Positions 1 to 12,248 of a stretch of 64,000 nucleotides of DNA are shown piece after piece. The DNA lies in NCBI GenBank assembly GCA_014773175.1, contig VXCM01000408.1, forward strand, positions 386,615 through 450,614. Reading direction: 5' to 3'. The notes under the pieces are model-generated. The model was not told the DNA's origin and ran no database searches. It saw only the letters and a list, made by a program, of their open reading frames with translations. Position numbers and translations under genes: made by a program. This DNA comes from Lucifuga dentata. Taxonomy: Eukaryota > Chordata > Actinopteri > Ophidiiformes > Bythitidae. Each line of letters opens with the position of its first letter. The stretch's first letter is position 1.

Positions 1-186
1 GGTGGGTGTATCACTTGAATATTTGATTTTGAAAGATTAAGAGATTTTGCAAAATATCAGGAAATATGGTTTTATCCTTTGGGAAATGATTGTGTCAGTA
101 ACGTAACATGTATGAAAATTTAATATATTAGGCTCAAACATCATTTTCCAAAGCAGGCTGGAATGCAAAATGGTTGGTATGGTCCT
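1..186. mobile_element. TTAA-target MITE, copy 1 (right end only)
   Basis: The right end GGTATGGTCCT is followed by TTAA at 187-190. The body (ATGTATGAAAATTTAATATA, TTAGGCTCAAACAT) is shared with the copies at 12249 and 21299. The left end is cut by the window edge. A TTAA target duplication is typical of piggyBac-type elements. It lies about 90 bases before a pitpnc1 exon. Confidence 0.75.
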
Positions 187-278
187 TTAAGGATTGGGAC
201 AATGATTGGCTTCAGCTTCAGGTTTATTTTCTCTCTCTTCACCCCCATCCTCATCATAAATCTCTCCTCTGGCTGCAG

Positions 279-427
279 TATAGGATCGGGCAGCTGTACA
301 TGATCAGTAAGCACAGCTGTGAGCAGAGTAGCGGGGGAGAAGGTGTGGAGGTGGTGAGGAATGAGTCAGACATTCACCCCCAGCACGGCGTGGGACAGCT
401 GACAGAGAAGCGGATATACCTCAGCAG
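279..427 (+). CDS. pitpnc1: pitpnc1 exon: N-terminal strand region with Thr/Lys headgroup contacts
   Basis: Opens after a CTGCAG acceptor in phase 0 (YRIGQLYMISKHS) and ends LSAG|GTAGAG, leaving two bases that complete Ser with the next exon. It holds the GEGVEVV strand and GQLTEKRIYLS. Confidence 0.9.
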
Positions 428-1818
428 GTAGAGGGCACACTTTCATTATGTAAATATATTCATAACAATTCAACGTAAAATTAATCTTCTCCATGTGCGT
501 TCCAAATTAATTTCTCTCAACGTAAACCTATTCCTGATGGCGTCCTTAAGTATGATTCTGTTTACAACCTGGGCTTTATGCTGACAGTTTTAGCTGTGGT
601 GATAATGTGTTCAAATTTTTAATAATACTGGAATACTCTGTAAATCTAAATTGTTCTGATCACCGCAGACAAGCAATTAAACATTCTTTCAGCTTAGCAA
701 TATCCACACTACAATAAAAGTAGCCTACATCCAAAGTCCAATTACCTGCTGCCTGAAACTATAGGCCTTGCATCAATAGCTTGAGGCAGTAGGCAAATAC
801 TGTATATTATTTTAAAATAAGCTTGTTGCCAAGAAAACCATTTAAGTAAGTGTGTGTGTTCATTGGATGTTATGTAAACACAAAAATTCCAACTGGGACA
901 AAACACATTTAAGTAATCCTACTTGTGGTAATTACAGCAGTGGGAATTTTTGTGAGGCTCTGATATTAACCTTTTGATGTTTGTGACAAAGTTCCATATT
1001 GTGAAAGTGGTACACTTACTGTAGCAGCAAATCCCTGAATGATGGTTATTGTGCTTACAAAAAGCAATAAATATCAGCTGTAAGTTGTTTATTGTTAATT
1101 CAAAGCTCATAAATAAAGTGCTGTCAATGTGGGTTGTTACAGCATAAAGAAAGGCTTCCAGCAAAGAAATCACATCATTTGAAAGCAGTTAAAGACCAAC
1201 AGCCAGCAAAATAAACAAGGAGAGTTTGAGCAATGCTTAAAAAAAAATTGAAAAGATACTATGACTGAAATGTTGTGATGATGTTTCAATCATGGTAATT
1301 TGAACATATGAAAGGGTGTGTTTTAACTGCATTTTGTGTATGGATGGTACACCCACGCTTTGGCTGACAATCATTAAACAAATTCTAATGGAAATCAATC
1401 AATAAAGCATAATTATGGCAAAAACTAGGGAAATAAAGTGGAGTTTAAACTTGATAAGGATATTCCTTTATCTCTAAACTTGTGCTAATCTAATAAACTA
1501 ATTCTAATAAATGAAGGAAGCAAAAAAGATGCTTTCTAACAGTGGAGGATTTTTCAAATCTTTGTTCATCGGACAATTGCTCCTCATTCGTAATGTGTGC
1601 TACACACACACAGACATGCTTACTGTAGTGACTGTGGAATGGATTCTACCTCAGTCATGTTCTGACATGTGACTTACAAGCTTTAGTAACAATTCATCAC
1701 CACAGGTGTAATTGGTAATGAGTCATAAAAATGAACAGAGAGTAGCCTAAGGTAACCTAGCTATAAATGGCACAAAGGCCACTTAGGATCTCTCCGACTC
1801 TTTATAACTCTCACTTTA

Positions 1819-1884
<66 letters not shown>

Positions 1885-4092
1885 TGTTTTGTGTTTTGTT
1901 CTCAGTAAGCTCCCATCCTGGGCGAAAGCATTTGTCCCACGATTCTTCTACGTGACAGAGAAAGCCTGGAACCTTTACCCGTACACCATCACAGGTGTGT
2001 ATGTGTGTGTGTGTGTCAGTGTGTGTGCACGCGCATGTGTGTCTTTGTTTGTGTTAAACATCAGGTTACTGTCACCTCAATGCATTATAGAAAACTTATT
2101 TACTTTTAACAGCTGGTTCTCCACGGATCATCAAATATTTAGCTTAGCTCTACTCTAGCATGCTGTATGTAACATTTCCCCTGAGATAATTTGTGTGTGT
2201 GTGTGTGTGTGTGTGCACAATAAGACTGAGAAAGATGTTCATGTATGTGTGTGTAACTAACACTTTCTCTCTCCATATTGAACATTCCTGGTGCTGCAGA
2301 GTACTCCGTAAGTATTCTCTCAATTATTTACTAAAGTACTTGAACACATCTTTTTTTCTTTTTTTCAGTCTTAGTTTATATCTGCAATTCACTTTCACCA
2401 TCTCTTCCTCTTGACCAAATTTCCCTGTTTTGTCAACCTGTAGGTATCATTCCTTCCCAAGTTCTGCATTCGCATCGAGACGAGGTACGAGAATAACAAC
2501 GGCAGCAATAACAATGTGAGTATGACTGAGAGGGAGTAAAGAGGGTAGAAATGGAGTGATCAGGGAAGAGACGGAGGAAAAAGATTTTTTTTTAAAAAGA
2601 CAAAAGGACAAAAAGAAAGTGCAGAAATTAAATTTTCTCTGCAGCGCTGCAAAAATGTTCATCAAATTGATGTGCCCATTACAAGGAAAACAAGCAAAGC
2701 ACAAAATGCAGTATTGACAGATTTATTAACCAGGCATGAAGTTTGGTGAGCACGGCTGCTTTGCTGCATTTTGTCCTAAGCTCACACACACATGCGCACA
2801 CCCAGGATATTCACACAATTGTACCCTTGTTTGTCCCTCTGTCACAGCTTTGTAATCAACAAAGCTGTGACATCTTTTTACAAAGTAACAAGATCCAACA
2901 TGTCAAAGTATGTTAAAGTTCTGCCTGTCTGACAGTAGAAATGTAGCAAAGCTTGTTTCACATCATTTGCAGCTTCAGGTAACATAGGTTCTTTCCCAAC
3001 AACAATACATGCCCAAAGAGCTGTGCATGTGTGTGAGAGAGAGAGAAAGATGCAAATCATCCAGCTGATAACCATACATGATGCAGACTTCAGTGTTTCT
3101 ATATGAGCAGCTACACCACAAAGAAAATGAGCAGAGACCATATTTCTGACTGGAAACCATGAGAGCATCGTGGTTTTAACACTGTAAAAAGTCACAATAA
3201 AACAACCGGCAAATGCAACACATTACAAAAAAAAAAAAAAAAAAAAGTGAGACCTTGCAGCATGGAGGGCTGTTATCTAAAGTCAGCTTTTTCTTATTTG
3301 CTAGTCTTCAGCTGTGAAATGAACATCTTCAGCAGGGCATTAGAACACATTTTTAACAAGGTCAGACAAAAGTTCTCTCTCTCTCTCTCTCTCTCTCCTT
3401 CCCTCTCTCTTTCATCAGTGTGACCTCACTTTTCTACAGTTATTCATCTTCTCTCACCCTGTGACTGACAACTGTGTGACTCAGTGGTAGAAGAGGGAAA
3501 CAAGTCATTTACTTAATTAACACTTGTGATACTGCTATTGAAAACAAAAAAAAAAAAACGATTACAAGACATTTTAGCCATTGCAAGAAGAAATAGCATT
3601 CATTGAGTGGTCCCTGTCAGAATTAAATGACTAATATATTAATATGCATCTGATAAAGCATCAGTAATAGAAATCCCTCAATTGCAGGCAAGGAAAGAAA
3701 TAATTAAAATCTCCAAAGGTGGAGATAAAGGTTTTTCACCCTCAAAAAAACTTATCTTGAAAATTTTGGAATTAATTAAATAAATAAAACCCCTAAAACT
3801 GGAGATAGTGGAAAGGAGGAGAACCTTTTATCTTCAATTTTGGAGATGTTTGAATGAAATAAAACATTTTGGAAAGATAGATTTCACCCAAAATATGTTT
3901 TTTCTCTGCTTTCATATCACACAATGAATTATATGATCCTACAAGTTCAGAAAATTCAACAAAACTCTTTTTCTTATAAAACATTTTAGATGTCAAAAAT
4001 CCATTGTGTCATTGTGTAAATACTTAAATAAAGTAGTCAAACTTGTCTTTAACTACAGCAATAGAGCAAATATACTTTTTTCCTCCTCTGGT

Positions 4093-4141
<49 letters not shown>

Positions 4142-4647
4142 ATAACTGTTTGACCTCCCTCATCTGTTTGGATACAGGTGTTTGGAGACATACCAACTCC
4201 TCCAGAGAACGTGAGTTTCCTGGATATCTTGAGTGACCCTATTCCTGACAGACACTACAAAGACTCAGAGGTACATAGTGTACAATAACACACACATGCA
4301 AAATACAAAACCACTCACACTTGCTCTGTGTGTCTTCTTGCTTCAGAATGCATACAAATCAGTAATATACCCACACATCTTTGTCTATCCTCATTCTCTC
4401 TCCACCAAGGTTAGTCATCTCTTCACTGCCAGTAAGTCCTTACAAAGGTCAATTTGCAAGAGACACACACACACACACAGAAACTCAGATAAGTGACACT
4501 GTGACAACATAAATTCACACACATAAGCACTTTCCATTTATCTTTTGGTCACAGATACATAATGTGTGTTATCACACTTTCCTTTAGGTGCTGCATTGAG
4601 CAGCAATCTGCTGCCATCTCCACACATATTTGGTCACACTCTTTCTT

Positions 4648-4690
<43 letters not shown>

Positions 4691-7037
4691 CTCTCACAGG
4701 CTTACAGTACACACTCATTCATCCATACAGTAGTTCCCCCTAAAGACACAGCCAGATTTTCTGCAGACTCAGCGAGTATTGTAACATATAGACCCCGCGC
4801 TTGCTCTGTGTAGGACCTGAGTCTCTGGCAGTCGAGTAAAACGGGGCGGGGGCCTTTGGAGAAAAGCTGGAGGGACGACTGCCAGCCCATCATGTGCTCC
4901 TATAAGAGGGTCCAATGCAGCTTTGAGGTCTACGGGTTCCAGACCAGAACTGAAGAGTTTATACACAGAGTGAGACAGAGCTTTTTTTTCCCCCCATCAT
5001 GCCTTTTCCTTGTGCTAAAATAAAGGGGAATAGAACAAGATAGGATCTGCAATTCAGGATCTGCAATTAGACTTATTAAAGTGCTTCGCTCCAACAAGCA
5101 GAGCAATAATTTCTCCATGTTGGAGTATTTTACTTTGTTCATCTCTAGCAAATGAATTGTCTTCAATAAATACCATTAAATCATTATTTGTTATTTAAAT
5201 ATGCTATGTTTAGATTTGACAAACGAGTCATTACTACATCAATTTTGAGACATCAGTTTAATTACCAAGGCCTCCACCATAAGGGTGTTTACTCAAATGA
5301 CCTCCACATCGTATTTTATGCAAAGCACCAATGAGTCAGAATTATTTATGCTTTTTGCCATAAAACAGAGTGAGCTAGTGTGCTTCCAGCACAAACAGAG
5401 TGGGCAGGGCCTTCCAGAATTGATGGAAAAAAGTTGACAAAACAGCTTATTAAAAAAAGTCTGAACACATTTATTATTTAAAGTGAAGCAAAAGTGAAAA
5501 CTAAAGCACTGAGACCACTACAGCCTGTTCGGAACATTTATAGAAAGTATTTATGGAAAATACAGTTTCAGTTTTAACAATCACTAGCAGAAACGATGCC
5601 ACCTCTCATCTTGTCTTTCATTTAAAATAATCATACCTAATCCTCACAATGATTTTGACAATGTGTTAAATTGTAAACTTTAATTTTCTCTCTGAATTTA
5701 CTGCATGTAGCCTTTTCATTGACTGACTTTTTTCCTAACATGACCTTGTTCCTGAATTCTCACAGAACATACAGGATATACTTTTGGTTGGCCACAGGCA
5801 AGCAGTAGCATGGATAGACGAATGGCACGGTGGGTCAGATTCACATTTTTAAGCCATTTTTATGTATTATAGCTAAAGCATAAAACATGTGGACAGTGTC
5901 ATTATACAGTATGTAGTTGTCTTTAGCATCAATATATAGCCTGTGGAATAAATACATATTTCAGACTGAATTCCAATGCAGTGTGTGTGCTTTGCTTTCC
6001 CTGCAGGGATGAGTTTGGAGGAAGTGAGAGAGTATGAGCGAGCAATGCAAGAGAAAACCAACGGCAAAGTCAAATCCAGTCAGAGCAACACAGGTACGGC
6101 TGGAGCTCTGACCCGCATGGTACTGAAATACCAGAGGATGGGAGGAAGGACACAGGGAATATGAAGGAAAGTGAAGGAGAGAGTGTAGAGAGTACAGCTG
6201 GATAGTGGTAAAGGCAGAAAGAGACAGGTGAGGCTGGGAATAAGAAAAAGCAGTAAATAAAAACAGCAGTAAGTCTGAAATGTACAACTGCTCTGCACAG
6301 TAATTATTCCTGCATTTAATTTCAGCCTAATAAGCAGCGGATGCAGCAGCAGATACATGAAATGCAGAGAAGCAAAAACACATTCTCACAGATTCCCATC
6401 CAGGATACACAATTTAGTTCATTATCTACACATGTATTTTCTATTTATTTAGCCTCCATTGTTATTCACCACAGCCCTTAAAATAGTGGTAATAACGAAC
6501 TGTAAAGCCAACAGGCATGAACAGAGACTGGTTGCACTGCTGGAGCAGTAGCTGCATCCTACAAGTACCCAGATGGCCAGTTTGCATCTGTGAGAGAAAA
6601 AAGGGAGAGAGGGAGGAGCAGGCAGGAGGCATTTTTGCAACACAAGGAATAGGGAGGAGAGACGAACAGAGCATGTATGTCCAGAAGAGCATGACAGAAA
6701 GAAAGATGTAGAGGGGAAAAAGAGGCATTTAGGCTGGCTCATGAAGTGATAACGCCGCTCCATCAGTCTGATATACAGTGTAATGCAGACACCTGCTGAA
6801 CTCCCCCATCAGCAGCCCTCAAATAACCAGCCATTGCAGCACTTAGCTACAAATGTCAGCCTGGTGGGGGCCTGCATCTGGGCATATGTGTGTGTGTGCC
6901 TAGTTTGTATATGTGCATGTATGTGCATGTGTGGTCACCCTGCCCCCTGCTGGTTATTCTCATGAACTTCTGAATGTAATAAATATCAAAAGCAGAAGCC
7001 ACAGTGTTGCCCGTAGCAGCAGCTTTGTGTTCTCTTT

Positions 7038-7071
<34 letters not shown>

Positions 7072-7681
7072 TGAGAGACACTAAGCTGCAACAAATCTGC
7101 AGTCATTGCTCAATGTGCTGCAGCTTGCAGCACTGCCATGACCCCCTATAGGCCAAATGCTAATACTGCATTTATCTCTGCACAGCCCTTATAATAGTTT
7201 TCATTTCATTCATCTATAAAATAATAAAAGCAAGTGGACGTCATTTACTCTAGAGAGCCTAAAAAGTTGTGTGTGTGTGTGTGTGTGAGTTGAATACCAA
7301 TAAGGACTTAACCAGTGGAAATGAAAATGTAAGAAACAGACCGTTGGTATACTTAAATCAATTGTAAACTAAAAACAGATCTCCTTTTGTTGATATTTTT
7401 TTCCCAGAGCCTTTTACTTTTCTTCCTCTTTCATCTCTGTCCTATTGATTTTTCACTTTGTGCTAACCTGTTCATTTCGTGTGTCTCATTCTTTCTCCAT
7501 CTCTCTCTTTTTCTGTCTCTTAGGCCCACCGCCTGCCTCTCGTCCTACGTTCTCTCGCTCCATCTCGGTGACAGACGAGCGCTCTCTGAAGAAGATGGGA
7601 GTGATGACTGCAGCCATGTCTGACCCCTCATCCTCCTCCCTGCCACAGAGCCCCATCCGCCTCAACTCCACTCCAGAATGA
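279..7681 (+). CDS. pitpnc1: PITPNC1-type phosphatidylinositol transfer protein, 3' nine coding exons (5' end outside window)
   Basis: Nine exons (279-427, 1906-1994, 2300-2307, 2444-2515, 4178-4270, 4814-4969, 5766-5829, 6007-6093, 7524-7681) join in phase to 291 codons plus TGA. The product is a soluble class II PITP (RdgB-beta type) that carries phosphatidylinositol or phosphatidic acid between membranes. Class II identity rests on YRIGQLYMISKHS and GEGVEVV near the start, which match PITPNC1 rather than PITPNA/B or PITPNM. Residues aligning with the PITP-alpha inositol-binding Thr59, Lys61, Asn90 and Glu248 are kept (TEK in GQLTEKRIY, Asn in EKAWNLYPY, Glu in VREYERA). The membrane-docking Trp-Trp pair of PITP-alpha is Val-Tyr here (FEVYGFQ). 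The tail after the last helix is short and Ser/Pro-rich, with RSISVTDER as a possible phosphosite. The exon encoding the extreme N terminus must lie upstream. Paralogue a or b was not resolved. Confidence 0.9.
1819..1883. repeat. (CT)n(CA)n microsatellite
   Basis: Compound repeat ending about 20 bases before the acceptor of a pitpnc1 exon, so it forms part of the pyrimidine-rich tract region. Confidence 0.95.
1906..1994 (+). CDS. pitpnc1: pitpnc1 exon: SKLPSW to YPYTIT
   Basis: The acceptor TTCTCAG follows a CT/CA microsatellite. The exon encodes KLPSWAKAFVPRFFYVTEK and AWNLYPYTIT and ends with one base of a split Glu codon. The Asn of AWNLYPY aligns with PITP-alpha Asn90. Confidence 0.92.
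2300..2307 (+). CDS. pitpnc1: pitpnc1 8-nt microexon (Glu-Tyr-Ser)
   Basis: GTGCTGCAG|AGTACTCC|GTAAGT has strong splice sites on both sides. With the G left by the previous exon it encodes E-Y-S, giving YTIT-EYS-VSFLPKF, which fits PITPNC1 proteins (TITEYTCSFLPKF). Skipping it would shift the frame. Confidence 0.8.
2444..2515 (+). CDS. pitpnc1: pitpnc1 exon: VSFLPKFCIRIETRYE
   Basis: Phase 0 at both ends, 24 codons. It encodes VSFLPKFCIRIETRYENNN and is followed by GTGAGT. The IET strand is conserved in PITPs. Confidence 0.92.
4094..4140. repeat. (GT)n microsatellite
   Basis: Pure GT run in a pitpnc1 intron, 37 bases before the exon at 4178. Confidence 0.95.
4178..4270 (+). CDS. pitpnc1: pitpnc1 exon: acidic loop and DRHYKDSE
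   Basis: Thirty-one codons, phase 0, encoding VFGDIPTPPENVSFLDILSD then PIPDRHYKDSE. The last part matches the conserved YK-ESED segment of class II PITPs. Donor GTACAT. Confidence 0.9.
4650..4696. repeat. (CT)n microsatellite
   Basis: Nearly pure CT run in a pitpnc1 intron. Confidence 0.95.
4814..4969 (+). CDS. pitpnc1: pitpnc1 exon: KTGRGPL, PIMCSYK and docking loop
   Basis: Fifty-two codons, phase 0. It contains the PITP signatures SSKTGRGPLEKSW and QPIMCSYKRV, then FEVYGFQTRTEEFIH, where the Trp-Trp docking pair of PITP-alpha is Val-Tyr. Confidence 0.93.
5766..5829 (+). CDS. pitpnc1: pitpnc1 exon: GHRQAVAWIDEW
   Basis: The acceptor TTCTCACAG is followed by NIQDILLVGHRQAVAWIDEW, the conserved HRQ-W-DEW segment. 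One base (G) is left at the donor GTGGGT. Confidence 0.92.
6007..6093 (+). CDS. pitpnc1: pitpnc1 exon: C-terminal regulatory helix
   Basis: Encodes MSLEEVREYERAMQEKTNGK. This helix closes the lipid pocket in PITPs, and its central Glu aligns with PITP-alpha Glu248. Donor GTACGG, one base left over. Confidence 0.92.
7524..7681 (+). CDS. pitpnc1: pitpnc1 last coding exon: Ser/Pro-rich tail and stop
   Basis: The acceptor CTCTTAG is followed by GPPPASRPTFSRSISVTDER and SLKKMGVMTAAMSDPSSSS and ends NSTPE-TGA. The tail is shorter than that of the long human PITPNC1 isoform. Confidence 0.88.
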
Positions 7682-8610
7682 TGCTCCACAGACAGACACA
7701 GAAACCCATTTCACTGTCAACATTTACTCAAACCACGTGATGCCATTCCTCCAACACAAAACACACAAACATGATACGTTCATGATACGAGCATCATTCT
7801 GACGAAATCTGCAGCTATTCTTGTTGATAGCAGCCCCCTGGCTACCATGCATGTAACAACCCCCAAAAACACACGTGCACAGGAATGGTCAAGCACCATG
7901 TGCCTCGCTGCAGACATCATAAAACCATCTTCCACACACCCACGCATTCACATGTAAATACAGTACATTTCCATAGCTTCTTTTAGGCCACAGCCAGATC
8001 ACAGCTCAACCACCAGCAGGGCTTTCCTCTGTTTCTGAAGCCCAGACGGGAGCCTACAGACAGCTGCATGAGGAGTTTAACAGAGTGGATCTAATGAGAG
8101 AGCAGAAGAGAAGGAAGCCGTTGTCAATGCAATGGATCTTCTCCTCTCCACCCCAGCTAATAGGTCAGACCAGGTGTATTGACAGAGGGCAGTGAGGCAC
8201 TGTATTGGCTGCTTGATCGCTTAGCTGTGAGCAGCAAATGGGTCAAGCTGAAGCTAAAACTTCAATTATGAATCAATAATGTGACCATTTATAAGACTAT
8301 TATCTAGATGTTTTTATGTACATGTGAGGGCAAATCCTTGACTGCTTATCATTAAAGATCAACCATGGCAAGATATGGATGAAAACTGATTTGATATAGA
8401 TATATATATATATATATACATACATACATATATATAAAATGCAGAAATAGTGCAGTTCCCCATTTCCTTATTTGTGATTGTATTCACTTTGTAAGAATCA
8501 AGTATAATTCTGGATCAAGTAGAAAATAAATGTGGAAATTGTATTGTATATTCCATAATTATCAACTCTCAGGGTACATTCCTTTTTATCAATAAATATA
8601 TTTCCTTTGC
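7682..8610 (+). other. pitpnc1: pitpnc1 3' UTR
   Basis: Non-coding stretch after the TGA. AATAAA at 8591-8596 would place cleavage near 8610; another AATAAA lies near 8525. A short (AT)n run sits near 8400-8420. Confidence 0.6.
8591..8596 (+). terminator. Polyadenylation signal AATAAA, pitpnc1
   Basis: Canonical hexamer about 910 bases after the stop codon, in AT-rich context. No transcript evidence is available, so use of this site is inferred. Confidence 0.5.
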
Positions 8611-8619
8611 AAAGAGAAG

Positions 8620-11600
8620 CTTCACAAGTGTCCTAATATCTGCCCAGATAAGTGAAAGAATGGACTTGTCCCATCTGTTATCAGACATGTTTGATTACTA
8701 TTCTGGAAAAATGGACAGTTTGAATAGCACAGCACTCGCATAGATTCAAGTCAGCAATTTCACACTCTTGTGCCGACGCGGAATCAACTGTGGTTCCAGC
8801 CCCCACATCCAACAACGGCAGGAGACTTGAAAAGAGGCATCACATCCAGCATCCTGGTTTGGCTCTGCAGCTTGGATCAGCAGAAGAGAAAAAGAAACAT
8901 TTTTCACACTTGGCATTACGAGTTTGGGGTGTGTCCTATCTGTCATCACATCATTTAACTGTTGTAGTCACAGGGACAAAAGGCCAGGCCTGTCACAAAG
9001 ACACACTGTAAAGTTCTGCCTGTGACTGGCAGACATAGCAGCTTTCTTATAATGGTGCACGAAATAGCTCACATTATGTAGCTCATTGTGGGTTTTTTAA
9101 TCCATACAAATCAAGAGCCAGCAAGACAATTTGTTATTAGTTTCCTGACAAAGGGCTGCAAGCACACATTCACGTATACATTCACACACATTAATACATG
9201 TACACAGACTCTTTCTCTTGATGTCTCTTTTTACAGAAGCAGTGGGAGGCTGATATGAAAGCGCAAGTGCTCAGCACAGCCAGAAGTGTTCACAAGTGCT
9301 GCACAGGGAGCTCAAACTGGCTATACTGCAATAACATTACCTTTCTCTTCACTTCTTTGTTTCTCCCCCTCTTAAGCTCTCTTTATTTTTTCACTTCATC
9401 TCTACTACTCTGTCTCCCCCTTTCTCTCTTGCCTTCTTTTTGTTCTCCCTCTCTCATTCTAACAATCTCTCTTTATCTATGTGTCCTCATGTTCGTTCTC
9501 AAGAGGGCCTCTAAAGAAGATGCACTGTGTTCATTATATGGAAATGTTCCCAATGGTACATTATCATAGATCCTGACCCTGTAGTGCTGAATCATCCTGC
9601 TATTCCCAGTTTGCCAGTCAGACCCACAAATAGCACGGTACAGGAAAGATGGGACACTCTCCACAATTGCATGTCGCCAGCTGTACTTCCACTCGTTGTT
9701 CTGTGCAGCCTTTTTCATCCTGAACCTTCAGCTTGACAATATGGGCGCAGAGAAAGTGAAAAAAAGCACAAAATAATGAATAGGAAAAAATGTAATTCAC
9801 ACCATAAAGCAGTTTTAACAAGTAAGAACGCGAGTTAGGTCTGCTTATCCTGGTAAAGAAAAGGCTGGTGAGTGTATTTCTGTCCATAATTTCTCCCCCA
9901 CCTCAGTGACATTTTGCCCAACCACACTGATGTACGAGCTTCTTCTGCAGATCAATACACACTCTCCATTCACTCAACAAGACAGTAATGCAATAGCCTC
10001 ATTTGTTTGATAGTGTGTGCACGTGCATATGTGCATGGGTGTCTTCATTCATATAGCCATCGCTTATAAGCCAGACCCCATTTTCTAGCTGTGCAGTACC
10101 TTTAACTCTCCCCTTGTTAAAAGAAAGTGACCATTAAGCCCCGTAGTTTAGCATGTCACTAACATAATCTCTTAGTTCACATAGCAGGGAGAGAGAAAGC
10201 GAGAGAAAGTGAGGGAGTGGGTTGTATGCACACAACACTTGCAAAATTGGTGTTTAGTAAATTAAAAGGTGACATGGTGTTCATGATCATAATATTCTAA
10301 GAATTTCTAAGACTCCCATTGTATGGTTATGTGTGTGACATTTGTGTGTGTGCGTGCACGTGCGTGCCCATGAATCTTGCAAAAGTCTAAACGGTGAGGC
10401 CAGATGCTTGTGTTACCTCATTACAGTGTCAGCAATACAGTTTTTAGCCCACTCAACCACATAAATGACTTCAAATCCGCTGTGTATTAAACCTCACCAC
10501 TGGGAAACCAATTTGTAACCTCTGCCCAGTAATAAGTTAACTGGACTTTATCTGGGGACAGGCAGAGTGTAAAATTCATACAGTATCTGAGAAAACTAAT
10601 TGAACCAATTAAGAAAGTGAATATGGATTACTGTTGGGACTGTGAACACACACATTCCCCCTGGAACAGAGCTGGAGACCACTGGTTTTAAGCGATAATG
10701 TCTGTCATTGCAAATGGATGGTGATGCAAAGTCTCAGTGTGCTGAGCAGCAACACTCCCACAGTCAGTTTGCATTAACACTTTTGTGTTTTCATGGTGAA
10801 ACATCCCCAGCAGCTGATCACAGGACTGCTAGACCAACCGGTAATGAATTGCATATGGGTAAAGGAAAAGTCAAAATAAGTGTTAAAACTGTTCCTTACA
10901 CCGTGCATCACACACAAGCACAAAAGCAGCACTCGTTTTCACACAAAATACACATTTGCTAGATGAAACAAAAAGCAATGAAAAATAACAAGATATTCAG
11001 AAATCTGCACAAAAGTTAGAGCTTTGGATACTTCATGCTTAAGTATCTTAATCAGCAAGCACACAAAGCCTTCCGATTTCAATTTCCCCACCATGACTAT
11101 TAATTACATAACAGCCATTGCAGCCAGTGTGCCCATATGTTTGCTAATAGGAATGGATGGATTAGAACACTGAGTGGAATACATTAGAACACAATGGTTT
11201 TTATTGATCTAATAGAGTAGAATTACAGTTCCCCACTAGCATGTTCATGAAAACAATGACATTCATTTTATTGTGAGCTGCACTGAAGAAAACAACATAG
11301 TAGTAGACACTTCATGGTTGTAAAAAAATAATGTAGGATAATAATGTAATACTGTATATAGTGATACATTTCTTTGGGTATGGAGGGGAGGGACAACATT
11401 CAATGACAGAAAAAATATATGACAGGACAATTTCAGGTTGCCACAATTTGGTCTCGTGATTGACAGCAAACCCCACTTGTGGGTTGGGAAACCATTCCTG
11501 GAAAATTGGCACATATAATAATCACAAGTCAAGTTTATTTGTATTTTTATTTTGTAGCCCATTATTACATACAATGTCTAAAAACGCAAGCTCTCTAAGA

Positions 11601-12244
11601 AGACAACAAAAACTCCCTAAACAGACTGTAGCATGTAAGGAAAAAAGGGAAGAAAACCTAATTTAAAAAAAGATTCCTTCTCCTCAAACAGCCAAGTGTG
11701 CGATAGGAGCTGTAGGTTGGGAAGCAGCCAAATTACAAAGAAAAAAAAAGAAAGATGTAACAATAGAAGAATATACATAATACAACTACTGAGCCATGAT
11801 CCAGCAAGAGGATCTTAATTCAGCAACGAAATGAAATTAAAACCAAGATCCTAAAAACTCAGTGAGATGGTCAGAGAGCCATGTGCTGTAGGAAGACCTT
11901 GACAAATACACGCTGCCCCCGTCCCCTAAGCTAAACCTCTCAGAGACCAAGTTCAACCTCATTACACCTACACTTAGGTCACCTTAACACAGCACATTAT
12001 AACATGGCATACGTGAGGACTTCAGACAAGGTCAAAAAGTTTGCAAATGAGCAGATTTAGGAAAACGCTGCTACAAATTTGTTTTAATGCAGAAGGATGA
12101 TAACAACCTGGGCAAATTAGCAGGATGTAATGAACCTGCGTTACATCACTGCATCAGTTGTTTTTCAGTGGGACTCAAATATTTGTCTGTTTTTCCTGAC
12201 ATTCATATGAAGTAAAGTTCATTATTCAGCCTTTGTGAATCCTT
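8620..12244. other. Intergenic, no gene seen
   Basis: Pyrimidine-rich runs (9335-9480), scattered CA repeats and short open frames with no family resemblance. A block near 11525-11760 (AAGTCAAGTTTATTTGTATT onward) looks like an old interspersed repeat, not classified. Confidence 0.5.
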
Positions 12245-12248
12245 TTAA

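Noticed and set aside
10015..10030. CACGTG E-boxes (also near 7735, 18606, 27349 and 55404) as circadian sites for dbp
   Set aside because: None lies within or close to the dbp exons, and several are within GT/CA-type runs, so chance is enough to explain them.
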